This document shows positions 41,148 to 49,132 of a stretch of 64,000 nucleotides of DNA, in pieces. The stretch spans positions 442,061 to 506,060 of the forward strand of contig CBDBVE010000001.1 of NCBI GenBank assembly GCA_965212595.1, given 5' to 3'. The position numbers and the translations under genes are program-made. The notes below the pieces were generated by a model, which saw only the letters and a list, made by a program, of their open reading frames with translations, searched no databases and had not been told where the DNA came from. Source of the stretch: Poritiphilus sp965212595. Lineage in GTDB: Bacteria > Bacteroidota > Bacteroidia > Flavobacteriales > Flavobacteriaceae. The first letter of the stretch is position 1, and each line of letters opens with the position of its first letter.

Positions 41148-42953
41148 TTACCTGCGAAGTGAAAAATGATTGCTGATATACTTGGCTTCAACGGTTTGTC
41201 CTTCAAAATTTGTGTAGGTAAGCTTAAACCAATAGTCTGTTGAAGGCATCTCCCTACCGTTAAAAGTACCATCCCAGCCCGAACTGTTTTCGTCTAGCTG
41301 TTTTATCAATTTTCCGTAGCGGTCAAAAACATGAACTACCGGATTTTCCAGGGTAGTAACGCCTATAATATGCCACAAATCGTTAGCACCGTCACCATTT
41401 GGAGTAAAAAATTTAGGAAAGCCTACAACCGTGATAGTTTCACTAACCATCCCGCAGCCCATAAGGTCGTTTATCGTCACTGTGTGCATGCCCGGAATCA
41501 CATCGTTAAAAATGTTAGAAGCCTGGTAAGGTCCGTCGTCTAACTGATATTCAAAATCACCCACCACGTCGGTAAGTACCTCAACGGAATTGTTTTGTTC
41601 GAGATCATTGATTACAACATCCGTGATTCTTGGGGTTTCTGAAACTACAACCGTGATTTCGGCACTAGTCGTACAACTTATTCCCGATTGTGTATTTGTA
41701 ATGGTTAAAGTATGTGTGCCGGCATCGGCAACCATGATAGTGGAGGTGACTTCGCCAGAATCCCAGGAATAGCTAAAAGCAGGATTTGGATTGCTCTCTC
41801 CAATGGCTATACCACTGCTTTCTTCACAAACAAAAACATCCGTGGAAAAAGTAATCGGTGGTGTTTCCACCACAGTGAGTTGAAATTGTTCGGACGCGTC
41901 AAAACAATTGGAGTTTTCTACAGAGCCAACCCTCACATAAATAGTCTCCGAGCCTACATTGAGTTGGTAGAACTCCTGCAAAGCGTTAATTCCGGCCTGG
42001 GCATCAGATAAAGAACTGTGATAGGTGACAATATAGTCTAAAGGGTCTTGAGAGCCCAGTATTTCATCGTCCTTGGTCGTTAAATCAAAAAGGAGCAGAT
42101 CGGAACAGATAACCTCATGGGATGGCGTGTTGGCCGATGGTGCGACGGAAAACGCCACTTGCACATCACTTATAATGTTCATCATGGTTGTTGTAATCAC
42201 CTCTACCCTATACATTGCAGACTGCGTTACATTGAGAGTAGCAGCTGTTTCGCCGCCTATTACTTGAAATCCACTGCCTATATCACGATACCAAGTATAG
42301 CTTACTGCATCTGTCGTGGTCGCGTCTAAAATTACAGTCTCATTATCGCAAGCCGCCAATGGAGGCCCAAGAAGATTGTTGATAATGGAACAATCTAAGG
42401 CATCAAAAGGATTGGTATTAAATATTTCCCCTGAAAATTGTATGGAGAAGCCAGAATTGCTGTTGCTGAAATTGTTGATCAACAGGTAATAATCCTCACC
42501 AGGTTCAACCTGTAGCCAATCCTCGTAGAGGTAGGTGTCAGGATCGCCGGTAGGGTCTTCCCCTACTCCCATATACGCCTGTTGGTCCTGATTGTCGAAA
42601 AAATTGCAACGTACGGGATCACCCAGATTATTACAATCACTTGCCCTGTAAAGGGCAAAATCCCAATCTTCTGAGGTATCAAAGCCAATATTAAAGCCTA
42701 AAAGCCCTGAAGCCCCTGTTCTAAATCTATACCAGGCAGAGTTAGATTCTATGACGCCTGTAATCGTCTGCTCAAGACAACCACTTGTAGCCGCTCCGTT
42801 AAAATCGTCTACTCCCCAGCCTTGAGTCCCGGAATTTACAGGGGTATTGCTACAAATGGGAATAGCATTCGCGCAATCAACCGCTACCTGGGCAAAAAGT
42901 CCAGTGCTGAAGAATAAGATCGAAAATACCAAAGTCTGGCAAAAATGCTTCAT
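41148..42953 (-). CDS. T9SS type B cargo protein (CHU_C C-terminal domain), second of a pair
   Basis: A 601-residue secreted protein with signal peptide MKHFCQTLVFSILFFSTGLFA. The N-terminal domain is the same as in the neighbour (CANAIPICSNTPV..., AWYRFRTGASGLLGFNIGF, WDFALYRASDC). Two or three Ig-like/PKD-like domains include a repeated Cys-containing unit. The C-terminal sorting domain is FFTPNGDGANDLWHIIGV, FDRYGKLIKQLDENSSGWDGTFNGREMPSTDYWFKLTY. It has more middle domains than the 477-residue paralogue. It is probably an adhesin-like surface protein. It is transcribed first of the pair. Confidence 0.87.
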   Translation of the reverse strand: MKHFCQTLVFSILFFSTGLFAQVAVDCANAIPICSNTPVNSGTQGWGVDDFNGAATSGCLEQTITGVIESNSAWYRFRTGASGLLGFNIGFDTSEDWDFALYRASDCNNLGDPVRCNFFDNQDQQAYMGVGEDPTGDPDTYLYEDWLQVEPGEDYYLLINNFSNSNSGFSIQFSGEIFNTNPFDALDCSIINNLLGPPLAACDNETVILDATTTDAVSYTWYRDIGSGFQVIGGETAATLNVTQSAMYRVEVITTTMMNIISDVQVAFSVAPSANTPSHEVICSDLLLFDLTTKDDEILGSQDPLDYIVTYHSSLSDAQAGINALQEFYQLNVGSETIYVRVGSVENSNCFDASEQFQLTVVETPPITFSTDVFVCEESSGIAIGESNPNPAFSYSWDSGEVTSTIMVADAGTHTLTITNTQSGISCTTSAEITVVVSETPRITDVVINDLEQNNSVEVLTDVVGDFEYQLDDGPYQASNIFNDVIPGMHTVTINDLMGCGMVSETITVVGFPKFFTPNGDGANDLWHIIGVTTLENPVVHVFDRYGKLIKQLDENSSGWDGTFNGREMPSTDYWFKLTYTNFEGQTVEAKYISNHFSLRR

Positions 42954-43090
42954 AAGCAGACATGAGATTTGGAGGATATAAAAATAATCCGTGACTCATG
43001 TTAACACTAATTTATGTTGTGTAACGGCCTAAACAAGCTATAAAGTGGCATATTATGTATATCTTTGCTGTTCGTTAAACATCGATTTAA

Positions 43091-43771
43091 ATGAAATTTG
43101 ACAGCACATTGGAAGAGCGCTTTGAAGCCATGGGAAATGATCATATTTCTTCTTCTGAAGAAACTCCCATGAGAGAAGATGCCTTCGTTCTCAGTGAGGA
43201 GGAAAAAATTGAGCGAATTCGTGGAAACGTCAGGGAAATTATGCTCACCTTGGGGCTGGACCTGGAAGACGATAGTTTAAAAGGTACTCCAGACCGTGTC
43301 GCCAAAATGTATGTTAAAGAAATTTTTGGCGGATTAGATCCCAAAAAGAAGCCAAAATCTTCAAAATTCAAGAACAAATACAAGTATGGCGAAATGCTTG
43401 TAGAAAAAAATATTACGGTTTATTCTACCTGCGAGCACCATATGCTACCTATAGTTGGGAAGGCGCACATAGGATATATTTCTAATGGAACGGTCGTGGG
43501 CTTGTCTAAAATGAATCGTATTGTAGATTATTTTGCAAAGAGGCCACAGGTACAAGAGCGCATGAACATACAGATCGTCAGGGAACTACAAAAAGTGCTC
43601 GGCACAAAAGATGTAGCCTGCGTGATAGACGCCAAACACCTATGTGTTAATTCTAGAGGGATACGCGACATTGACAGTAGTACCGTTACGGCAGAATATG
43701 GTGGAAAATTCAAGGAAGAGGCTGTAAGAAGGGAATTTTTAGACTACATTAACCTGGAAACTAACTTTTAA
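43091..43771 (+). CDS. folE: GTP cyclohydrolase I
   Basis: A 226-residue enzyme that makes dihydroneopterin triphosphate from GTP for folate or tetrahydropterin synthesis. Zinc site and active region are STCEHHMLPIVGKAHIGYI; the rest of the T-fold is KMNRIVDYFAKRPQVQERM and SRGIRDIDSSTVTAEYGG. It starts at ATG 43091 and has TATCTTTG, a good -7 element, at 43060-43067. It is followed by cysS at 16 nt. Confidence 0.95.
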   Translation: MKFDSTLEERFEAMGNDHISSSEETPMREDAFVLSEEEKIERIRGNVREIMLTLGLDLEDDSLKGTPDRVAKMYVKEIFGGLDPKKKPKSSKFKNKYKYGEMLVEKNITVYSTCEHHMLPIVGKAHIGYISNGTVVGLSKMNRIVDYFAKRPQVQERMNIQIVRELQKVLGTKDVACVIDAKHLCVNSRGIRDIDSSTVTAEYGGKFKEEAVRREFLDYINLETNF

Positions 43772-43787
43772 ATAGGCTTTAACCGCA

Positions 43788-45275
43788 ATGCAATTGTATA
43801 AGAGTCAAACCTTAAAAGTCTACAACTCACTTACCGGCAAAAAAGAAGTTTTTGAACCTTTAAATGAAGGGCATGTTGGCATGTATGTATGCGGACCAAC
43901 AGTCTATAGCAACGTGCATTTAGGTAACTGCCGCACTTTCATGTCTTTCGACATGATCTTTAGATATTTTAGGCATTTGGGCTATAAAGTCAGATATGTC
44001 AGAAATATTACCGATGCAGGCCACCTTGTAGATGACGCGGAGGAGGGAGAAGATAAGATTGCAAAAAAAGCGCGGTTAGAACAGATTGAACCCATGGAAG
44101 TGGTTCAAAAGTATACGGTAGATTTTCACAACATCCTTCAGAAATTTAATTTCTTGCCTCCCAGTATTGAACCCACTGCTACGGGGCATATCATTGAACA
44201 AATAGAGATCATTAAGGACATCATGGAGAAAGGGTTTGCCTATGAGAAAAACGGTTCTGTTTATTTCGATGTTAAAAAATTCAATAACTCTTACGAATAC
44301 GGAAAGCTCAGCGGCCGAAAGTTGGAAGATATGATTGCCAATACCCGAGAGCTTACCTCCCAGGATGAAAAAAGGAGTCCGCAAGACTTTGCACTTTGGA
44401 AAAAGGCCGAACCTCAGCATATTATGAGATGGCCCTCTCCCTGGGGCGACGGCTTTCCGGGATGGCATTTAGAATGTACTGCAATGAGTACTAAATACCT
44501 GGGAGATACCTTTGACATTCACGGCGGAGGTATGGATTTAAAATTCCCGCATCACGAATGCGAAATCGCCCAGGCAGAAGCCAGCAATGGCCATTCTCCA
44601 GTCAGGTATTGGTTGCATGCCAATATGCTAACCATGAATGGTAAGAAAATGGCGAAGTCTACCGGAAACAACATCCTGCCCAACGAGATATTCTCAGGGG
44701 AGAACAAGATTCTCAGCAAAGCTTTTTCCCCTTCCGTAGTACGTTTTTTTATGATGCAGGCGCATTATACCAGCATTCTGGATTTAAGCGAAGATGCACT
44801 TCTTGCGTCTGAAAAAGGTTTTAACCGCCTTATGGAGGCCATTGATACCCTGGGGAAATTGAATGGCACAAACGAAGAGACCAACGGATTTGATATCACT
44901 TCCTGGAAGCAAAAATGCTATGATGCCATGAACGATGATTTCAATACCCCGATCCTTATCGCGAACTTATTTGATGCCGCAAAGTTTATCAACCTGGTAA
45001 AGGACGGAAAACAAAGTATTTCCGGTACAGATGCTGAACTTCTGCTACAGATCCTCAATGCTTTTGTATTCGACATTCTGGGATTGGAAAATAAAAGAGG
45101 GGCAGGTGCCGATACCGAAAAGTTATCTGGTGTTGTACAATTGCTGATACAAATGCGAAATGAAGCGAGAGCCAATAAAGATTTTGCAACCTCAGATAAA
45201 ATCAGAGACGAGCTTGCCGCATTGGGCATTCAACTGAAAGATGGAAAGGAAGGAACTACATTTACCGTTTCTTAA
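43788..45275 (+). CDS. cysS: Cysteinyl-tRNA synthetase
   Basis: A 495-residue class I synthetase. The zinc/HIGH region is MYVCGPTVYSNVHLGNCRTF. WHLECTAMSTKYLGDTFDIHGGGMDLKFPHHECEIAQAEA provides the Cys/His zinc ligands and active site. KKMAKSTGN is the KMSKS signature. Full-length DALR-type C-terminal part. It follows folE by 16 nt and precedes yidD by 43 nt. Confidence 0.96.
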   Translation: MQLYKSQTLKVYNSLTGKKEVFEPLNEGHVGMYVCGPTVYSNVHLGNCRTFMSFDMIFRYFRHLGYKVRYVRNITDAGHLVDDAEEGEDKIAKKARLEQIEPMEVVQKYTVDFHNILQKFNFLPPSIEPTATGHIIEQIEIIKDIMEKGFAYEKNGSVYFDVKKFNNSYEYGKLSGRKLEDMIANTRELTSQDEKRSPQDFALWKKAEPQHIMRWPSPWGDGFPGWHLECTAMSTKYLGDTFDIHGGGMDLKFPHHECEIAQAEASNGHSPVRYWLHANMLTMNGKKMAKSTGNNILPNEIFSGENKILSKAFSPSVVRFFMMQAHYTSILDLSEDALLASEKGFNRLMEAIDTLGKLNGTNEETNGFDITSWKQKCYDAMNDDFNTPILIANLFDAAKFINLVKDGKQSISGTDAELLLQILNAFVFDILGLENKRGAGADTEKLSGVVQLLIQMRNEARANKDFATSDKIRDELAALGIQLKDGKEGTTFTVS

Positions 45276-45318
45276 GCCCAATTTGAGTTTCCCCAGGCCC
45301 AATCTTTAATGTATTGTT

Positions 45319-45540
45319 ATGAGAAAAGTACTGATTGCTCCTTTTATTTTTCTGGTAAGAGTCTACCAAAACCTAATTTCTCCTTTGACTCCTGCCAGCT
45401 GCAGGTATTCACCAACTTGTTCTCAATATACTATTGAAGCCTTGCAAAAGCACGGAATTTTTAAGGGGGGATGGATGGCGGTCAAAAGAATTTTTAGTTG
45501 CAATCCATGGGGAGGATCGGGTTATGATCCGGTACCTTAA
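45319..45540 (+). CDS. yidD: Membrane protein insertion efficiency factor YidD
   Basis: A 73-residue protein with the conserved LVRVYQNLISPLTPASCRYSPTCSQYTIEALQKHGIFKGGWMAVKRIFSCNPWGGSGYDPVP, which is the whole YidD/DUF37 domain. An N-terminal amphipathic/hydrophobic stretch precedes it. YidD assists membrane-protein insertion, usually with YidC; no yidC or rnpA is next to it here. It is in the same direction as cysS. Confidence 0.93.
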   Translation: MRKVLIAPFIFLVRVYQNLISPLTPASCRYSPTCSQYTIEALQKHGIFKGGWMAVKRIFSCNPWGGSGYDPVP

Positions 45541-45763
45541 ATTTAGTCAGTTAGTGGACTAGTGAATTAGGTGATTAGCAGCATATTTAGTCGGTGGTTC
45601 TCTAAACTCATGACCCAGGTCTAATTGCGACTATCACTTTTTTATAATTTTCTTTTAGCAGATTCACTATCGCACCATCTCACTAACTCACTTTATCACT
45701 ATTTCACTATTTCACCATGTCACACCTCCACTTTTCTTATCTTAGCGCATCAAAATTGTACGT
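45541..45763. repeat. Low-complexity intergenic region with TCACTA/TAGTGA words
   Basis: The left part (45547-45580) is built from GTTAGTG, ACTAGTGAATTAG and GTGATTAG words. The right part (45662-45722) has TCACTAT, CACTAACTCAC and ACTATTTCACTATTTCAC. The two parts are partly complementary, so a long imperfect hairpin is possible. No ORF is supported. Confidence 0.45.
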
Positions 45764-46726
45764 ATGCATTTTTTAGGCTTTACATGGAATCCGAATGAAA
45801 CGCTTTTTAGCATCGGATTTGTTCAAATAAAATACTACAACCTGCTGTGGATAGTAGCCTTTGCCGTTGGTTGGTATATTATGAAGCGTATTTTTTTGAA
45901 TGAGAAGAAGACCATTCAGCAGTTAGACACCCTGTTTATTTACACTTTAGTTGCCACCATGCTGGGAGCCAGGCTGGGCCATGTATTCTTTTACGATTGG
46001 GACCACTATAAGACCAGGCTTTTAGAAATTCTCCTCCCCATCCGAAAAACTACAGGTGGTTCGCTTTTTGGAATTATTGACGGCTATGAATTTACAGGTT
46101 TTACAGGCCTTGCTAGCCACGGAGCAGCTATTGGGGTGATCATAGCTATGTATCTCCTTACTAGAAAATATAAGGATTTTAAAATGTTATGGATCCTGGA
46201 CAGAGTGGTTATCCCCGTTTCGATTGGTGCCTTCTTTGTTCGCCTTGGTAATTTCTTTAATTCTGAGATCAACGGGAAAGAAGTGAATGAGTCCTTCATT
46301 TTTGCCACTCGCTTTGTACGAGATTCTGAAGACATCTCGGGTTCAGACGCACTGCGGATAACCGGAGAACAGTCTGTCAATGCTGCCTATAAGGCCTTAG
46401 AGGCTAATCCGCAGTTTGCGCAGTATTTAGAAACTATTCCGTTTAGGCATCCCGCGCAATTGTATGAAGGGATCTGCTATATTTTTGTGTTCCTCATCTT
46501 GTACTTCCTCTACTGGAAAACTGATAAGAAAAATAGTCCTGGCTTTTTATTTGGCTTGTTTTTAGTGCTATTATGGACCATTAGATTCTTCATTGAATTT
46601 GTGAAAGAACGGCAGAATGATTTAGACAAGTCTATGGAAATCTTATCCATCGGACAGTGGCTAAGTATTCCGTTCATTCTAATAGGCCTGTATTTCATTT
46701 TTAGGAAGAAAGGAGCCCGGACTTAG
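45764..46726 (+). CDS. lgt: Prolipoprotein diacylglyceryl transferase
   Basis: A 320-residue membrane enzyme that attaches diacylglycerol to the lipobox Cys of prolipoproteins, of which many are encoded in this window. The family motif is FVRLGNFFNSEINGK, with further conserved parts MLGARLGHVFFYDW, GLASHGAAIGVIIAMY and HPAQLYEGICY. Seven helices. It is somewhat longer than the E. coli protein (291). It follows the low-complexity gap after yidD. Confidence 0.94.
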   Translation: MHFLGFTWNPNETLFSIGFVQIKYYNLLWIVAFAVGWYIMKRIFLNEKKTIQQLDTLFIYTLVATMLGARLGHVFFYDWDHYKTRLLEILLPIRKTTGGSLFGIIDGYEFTGFTGLASHGAAIGVIIAMYLLTRKYKDFKMLWILDRVVIPVSIGAFFVRLGNFFNSEINGKEVNESFIFATRFVRDSEDISGSDALRITGEQSVNAAYKALEANPQFAQYLETIPFRHPAQLYEGICYIFVFLILYFLYWKTDKKNSPGFLFGLFLVLLWTIRFFIEFVKERQNDLDKSMEILSIGQWLSIPFILIGLYFIFRKKGART

Positions 46727-46755
46727 GCAAAATATAGAGGATTAAGGTGATTTAA

Positions 46756-47247
46756 ATGAATTCAAAAAAACTTATCGGACTTTTTCTTTGCTCTACTTTA
46801 GTACTAACTTTTGCATGCAAGGAAGACTCAAAAAAAGTGATTAAAACAGAACCAATAAGCTTTACCAAAGAAGGAGAGCTAAGTATCTATAAAGCCGAGA
46901 CCGACACTGTCATCAGCACATTTGATATTGAAATCGCAGAGTCGGAATACGAGACTCAAACCGGTTTAATGTACAGGGAAGCCATGGAACCTCAGCAGGG
47001 AATGCTCTTTATTTTTCAGGATGTAGCTATGCATTCTTTCTATATGAAGAATACTAAAATTGCTTTAGACCTCATTTTCATAGACGAAAATCTAAAGATT
47101 GTGAGTTTTCAGGAAAAGGCCAAACCACTTGACGAAAGCGGCCTTTCTTCTAAAGTTCCGGTACAATATGTATTGGAGGTCAATGCCGGAATAGTGCAAA
47201 GCATGGGATTATCTGTTGGCGACAGTATTGCGTATCAGAAACAATAA
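46756..47247 (+). CDS. DUF192-family lipoprotein
   Basis: A 163-residue lipoprotein (lipobox LTFACKE, Cys about 22). The DUF192 domain covers about 50-155: FDIEIAESEYETQTGLMYREAMEPQQGMLFIFQDVAMHSFYMKNTKIALDLIFIDENLKIVSFQEKAKP and QYVLEVNAGIV. The core motif GLMyR...GMLFvF...fwMkNT is complete. Function unknown. It follows lgt by 29 nt. Confidence 0.85.
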   Translation: MNSKKLIGLFLCSTLVLTFACKEDSKKVIKTEPISFTKEGELSIYKAETDTVISTFDIEIAESEYETQTGLMYREAMEPQQGMLFIFQDVAMHSFYMKNTKIALDLIFIDENLKIVSFQEKAKPLDESGLSSKVPVQYVLEVNAGIVQSMGLSVGDSIAYQKQ

Positions 47248-47257
47248 TCTCTCTGGC

Positions 47258-48118
47258 ATGGATGTGCAAACCTTAACCATAGCCACTCCCCTGGGCCACT
47301 CTGTAGCCCTTACGCGTTTTTCATCTGCTTTATCAAACCAAAAAACACTGGTCATCTCATCTGCCACTGGAGTTTTACAGGGCTATTACAAAAAGTTCGC
47401 TTCCTATTTTGCAAGCCTGGGCTATACTGTTTTGACTTTTGACTATTATGGTATTGGGCGTTCTGGTTCTGACCTGGCTGCTCTAAAAATGAATCGGACC
47501 GACTTAAACAGTTGGGGAAGCAATGATCAGGCCGCAGTAGTAAAGTATGCCAAAGACCAGAATCCGCAACATCAAATTATTCTACTGACACACAGTATAG
47601 GTGGGCAAATTGTTTGTTTTAATCCGCAATACCCTTTGCTAGACAAAATTGTGATGGTGGCATCTCAAAGTGGTTATTGGAGGGATTTTAAAGGAATTCA
47701 TATCCCAAAGATGTTCTTGTTTTGGTATGCGATGATTCCGACGCTGACACCCCTTTTTGGTTATTTCCCGGCAAAAAAAATCGGCCTTTTTGAAAATTTG
47801 CCAAAACGCGTGGTTTACGAATGGATGAGATGGGGAAGAAAAAAGAGGTATATGTTGCACTACTATGACGACAGCAGTCAGTTCTTTGATAAAATTAAAG
47901 CTCCCATACTGGCAATGAGTTTTCCCAGAGATGACTATGCTCCAAAAAGAACGGTAGATTGGCTGGTAGAACAATTCGTAAATGCCCCAACTGAACGTCT
48001 TCACTATATCCCTGGGAAAAAAGATCTTGGAAAGCTAAGGCATTTTGGTTTTTTTAGAGAGCATTTTAAAAGTCAGTTATGGGAGCTTACGCACCAATGG
48101 ATTGAAAAAAAAGAATAG
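47258..48118 (+). CDS. Alpha/beta hydrolase
   Basis: ATG 47258 gives 286 residues. TTG-started upstream sequence overlapping the DUF192 gene was excluded. The nucleophile elbow LLTHSIGGQIV has Ser at the GxSxG position with the first Gly replaced by His. The oxyanion region is SATGVLQGYYKKFASYF, and GIGRSGSDL lies near the N-terminus. The acid and His should come from the C-terminal part (FPRDDYAPKRTVDW, KLRHFGFF). The substrate cannot be told from sequence. It follows the DUF192 gene by 10 nt and precedes GNAT by 2 nt. Confidence 0.8.
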   Translation: MDVQTLTIATPLGHSVALTRFSSALSNQKTLVISSATGVLQGYYKKFASYFASLGYTVLTFDYYGIGRSGSDLAALKMNRTDLNSWGSNDQAAVVKYAKDQNPQHQIILLTHSIGGQIVCFNPQYPLLDKIVMVASQSGYWRDFKGIHIPKMFLFWYAMIPTLTPLFGYFPAKKIGLFENLPKRVVYEWMRWGRKKRYMLHYYDDSSQFFDKIKAPILAMSFPRDDYAPKRTVDWLVEQFVNAPTERLHYIPGKKDLGKLRHFGFFREHFKSQLWELTHQWIEKKE

Positions 48119-48120
48119 TT

Positions 48121-48651
48121 ATGGCAAAGTTCATACTGGAAGGAGAACAGACAGACAGAATACGATTTAGGAGAATTCGCCCTTCAGATTTTGAGGCATG
48201 GTTACCATTCTATTATGATCCTACCAGTACCCAATACTGGGAGGGAGTCCCAAAAGACCCTCATGTAGCTTGCCAGGGACAAATAGATAGGGCCTTTGAG
48301 CGCTATGAAAAAGACCTGGGAGGTATGAATGCTTTGATTGAGAAATCTGATGGCGCCCTAATTGGTATTTGTGGCCTTCTGGTACAAGTCGTTGACGAAC
48401 AAGAAGAATTGGAGATCGGATATTCTTTACTACCTAAATACAGAAAGCAGGGCTATGCTATAGAAGCTGCCGCAAAGTGCAAGCTTTTCGCCTTTGAACA
48501 TCAACTGTCTGAATCTCTTATTTCTATCATCCATGTAGACAACCTTCCATCACAGAAGGTAGCTTTAAAAAACGGGATGTTTCTCGATAAAACTACAGTC
48601 TATAAAGACAACCCTGTACATATTTATAGGGTACTGATAGCATCGCCATAG
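48121..48651 (+). CDS. GNAT-family acetyltransferase (RimJ/RimL-like)
   Basis: A 176-residue GNAT protein. The N-terminal RIRFRRIRPSDFEAWLPFYYDP and the core LEIGYSLLPKYRKQGYAIEAAAKCKLFAFEHQ (acetyl-CoA loop KQGYAIEA) with VDNLPSQKVALKNGMF belong to the RimJ/L branch, which modifies N-termini or small molecules. It starts 2 nt after the hydrolase, and the plus-strand run ends here. Confidence 0.87.
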   Translation: MAKFILEGEQTDRIRFRRIRPSDFEAWLPFYYDPTSTQYWEGVPKDPHVACQGQIDRAFERYEKDLGGMNALIEKSDGALIGICGLLVQVVDEQEELEIGYSLLPKYRKQGYAIEAAAKCKLFAFEHQLSESLISIIHVDNLPSQKVALKNGMFLDKTTVYKDNPVHIYRVLIASP

Positions 48652-48658
48652 ACCCTCA

Positions 48659-48868
48659 TTAGTCTACCTCTGTCTTGCAGGTACTCAACCCAAATGGTGC
48701 GTATAAGGGGCAAAAACTGATAAAACTTGTCAGCAGAAATACGGCTGCAACTACAAGCAATACGATACCTAAAGTCCCGGAAATGGTGCCTGAAAAGTAC
48801 AATACAGCAATTATCGCTGCCACTAAAAATCGGATTATTCGGTCTGTAGACCCCATGTTCTTTTTCAT
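48659..48868 (-). CDS. DUF2892 (YgaP-transmembrane-type) small membrane protein
   Basis: A 69-residue protein. MKKNMGSTDRIIRFLVAAIIAVLYFSGTISGTLGIVLLVVAAVFLLTSFISFCPLYAPFGLSTCKTEVD is a typical DUF2892 with two helices and the CPLY...G.ST/C motif. Function unknown; fused to rhodanese domains in some bacteria. A 31-residue ORF starts 106 nt upstream and ends 10 nt before its start, so they may be co-transcribed. Confidence 0.85.
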   Translation of the reverse strand: MKKNMGSTDRIIRFLVAAIIAVLYFSGTISGTLGIVLLVVAAVFLLTSFISFCPLYAPFGLSTCKTEVD

Positions 48869-48878
48869 CGGATGTGAT

Positions 48879-48974
48879 TTAATTTACCATGAACTCTACC
48901 AGCAAAGTCACTATTGTAATAAACGCCAGGCAAAGCAGGCATACCAGAAGTAACTTTTTTCCTTTAGAGCGCAT
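48879..48974 (-). CDS. Small single-helix membrane peptide, 31 aa
   Basis: On the minus strand ATG at 48974 (GTAATCGCA-type context not needed) reads MRSKGKKLLLVCLLCLAFIT and on to VNSTOP. It has a basic N-terminus, one Leu/Val/Ile membrane segment with two Cys, and a short end. It lies 10 nt upstream of the DUF2892 gene, so an operon of two small membrane proteins is likely. Conservation in other genomes is not tested. Confidence 0.5.
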   Translation of the reverse strand: MRSKGKKLLLVCLLCLAFITIVTLLVEFMVN

Positions 48975-49078
48975 GATGCTGTTTAAGGTAAATGTACAGC
49001 TCCCGTAAAAATTAAAATGTGACTTTGGTAACATTAGACAATACCTCTGCCGTTATTCCGGCTGAAAGACTTAACCCT

Positions 49079-49086
49079 TATATTTG
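49079..49086 (+). promoter_or_regulatory. -7 promoter element of the tandem ABC ATPase
   Basis: TATATTTG fits TAnnTTTG perfectly. No clear TTTG lies 19-21 nt upstream, so the promoter is one-sided. Transcription would start near 49093, about 40 nt before the GTG start. Confidence 0.5.
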
Positions 49087-49132
49087 TGGAAGCGCCAAAA
49101 CAAGGTGTGTCGCGAATCTATAAGGGCAAGAA

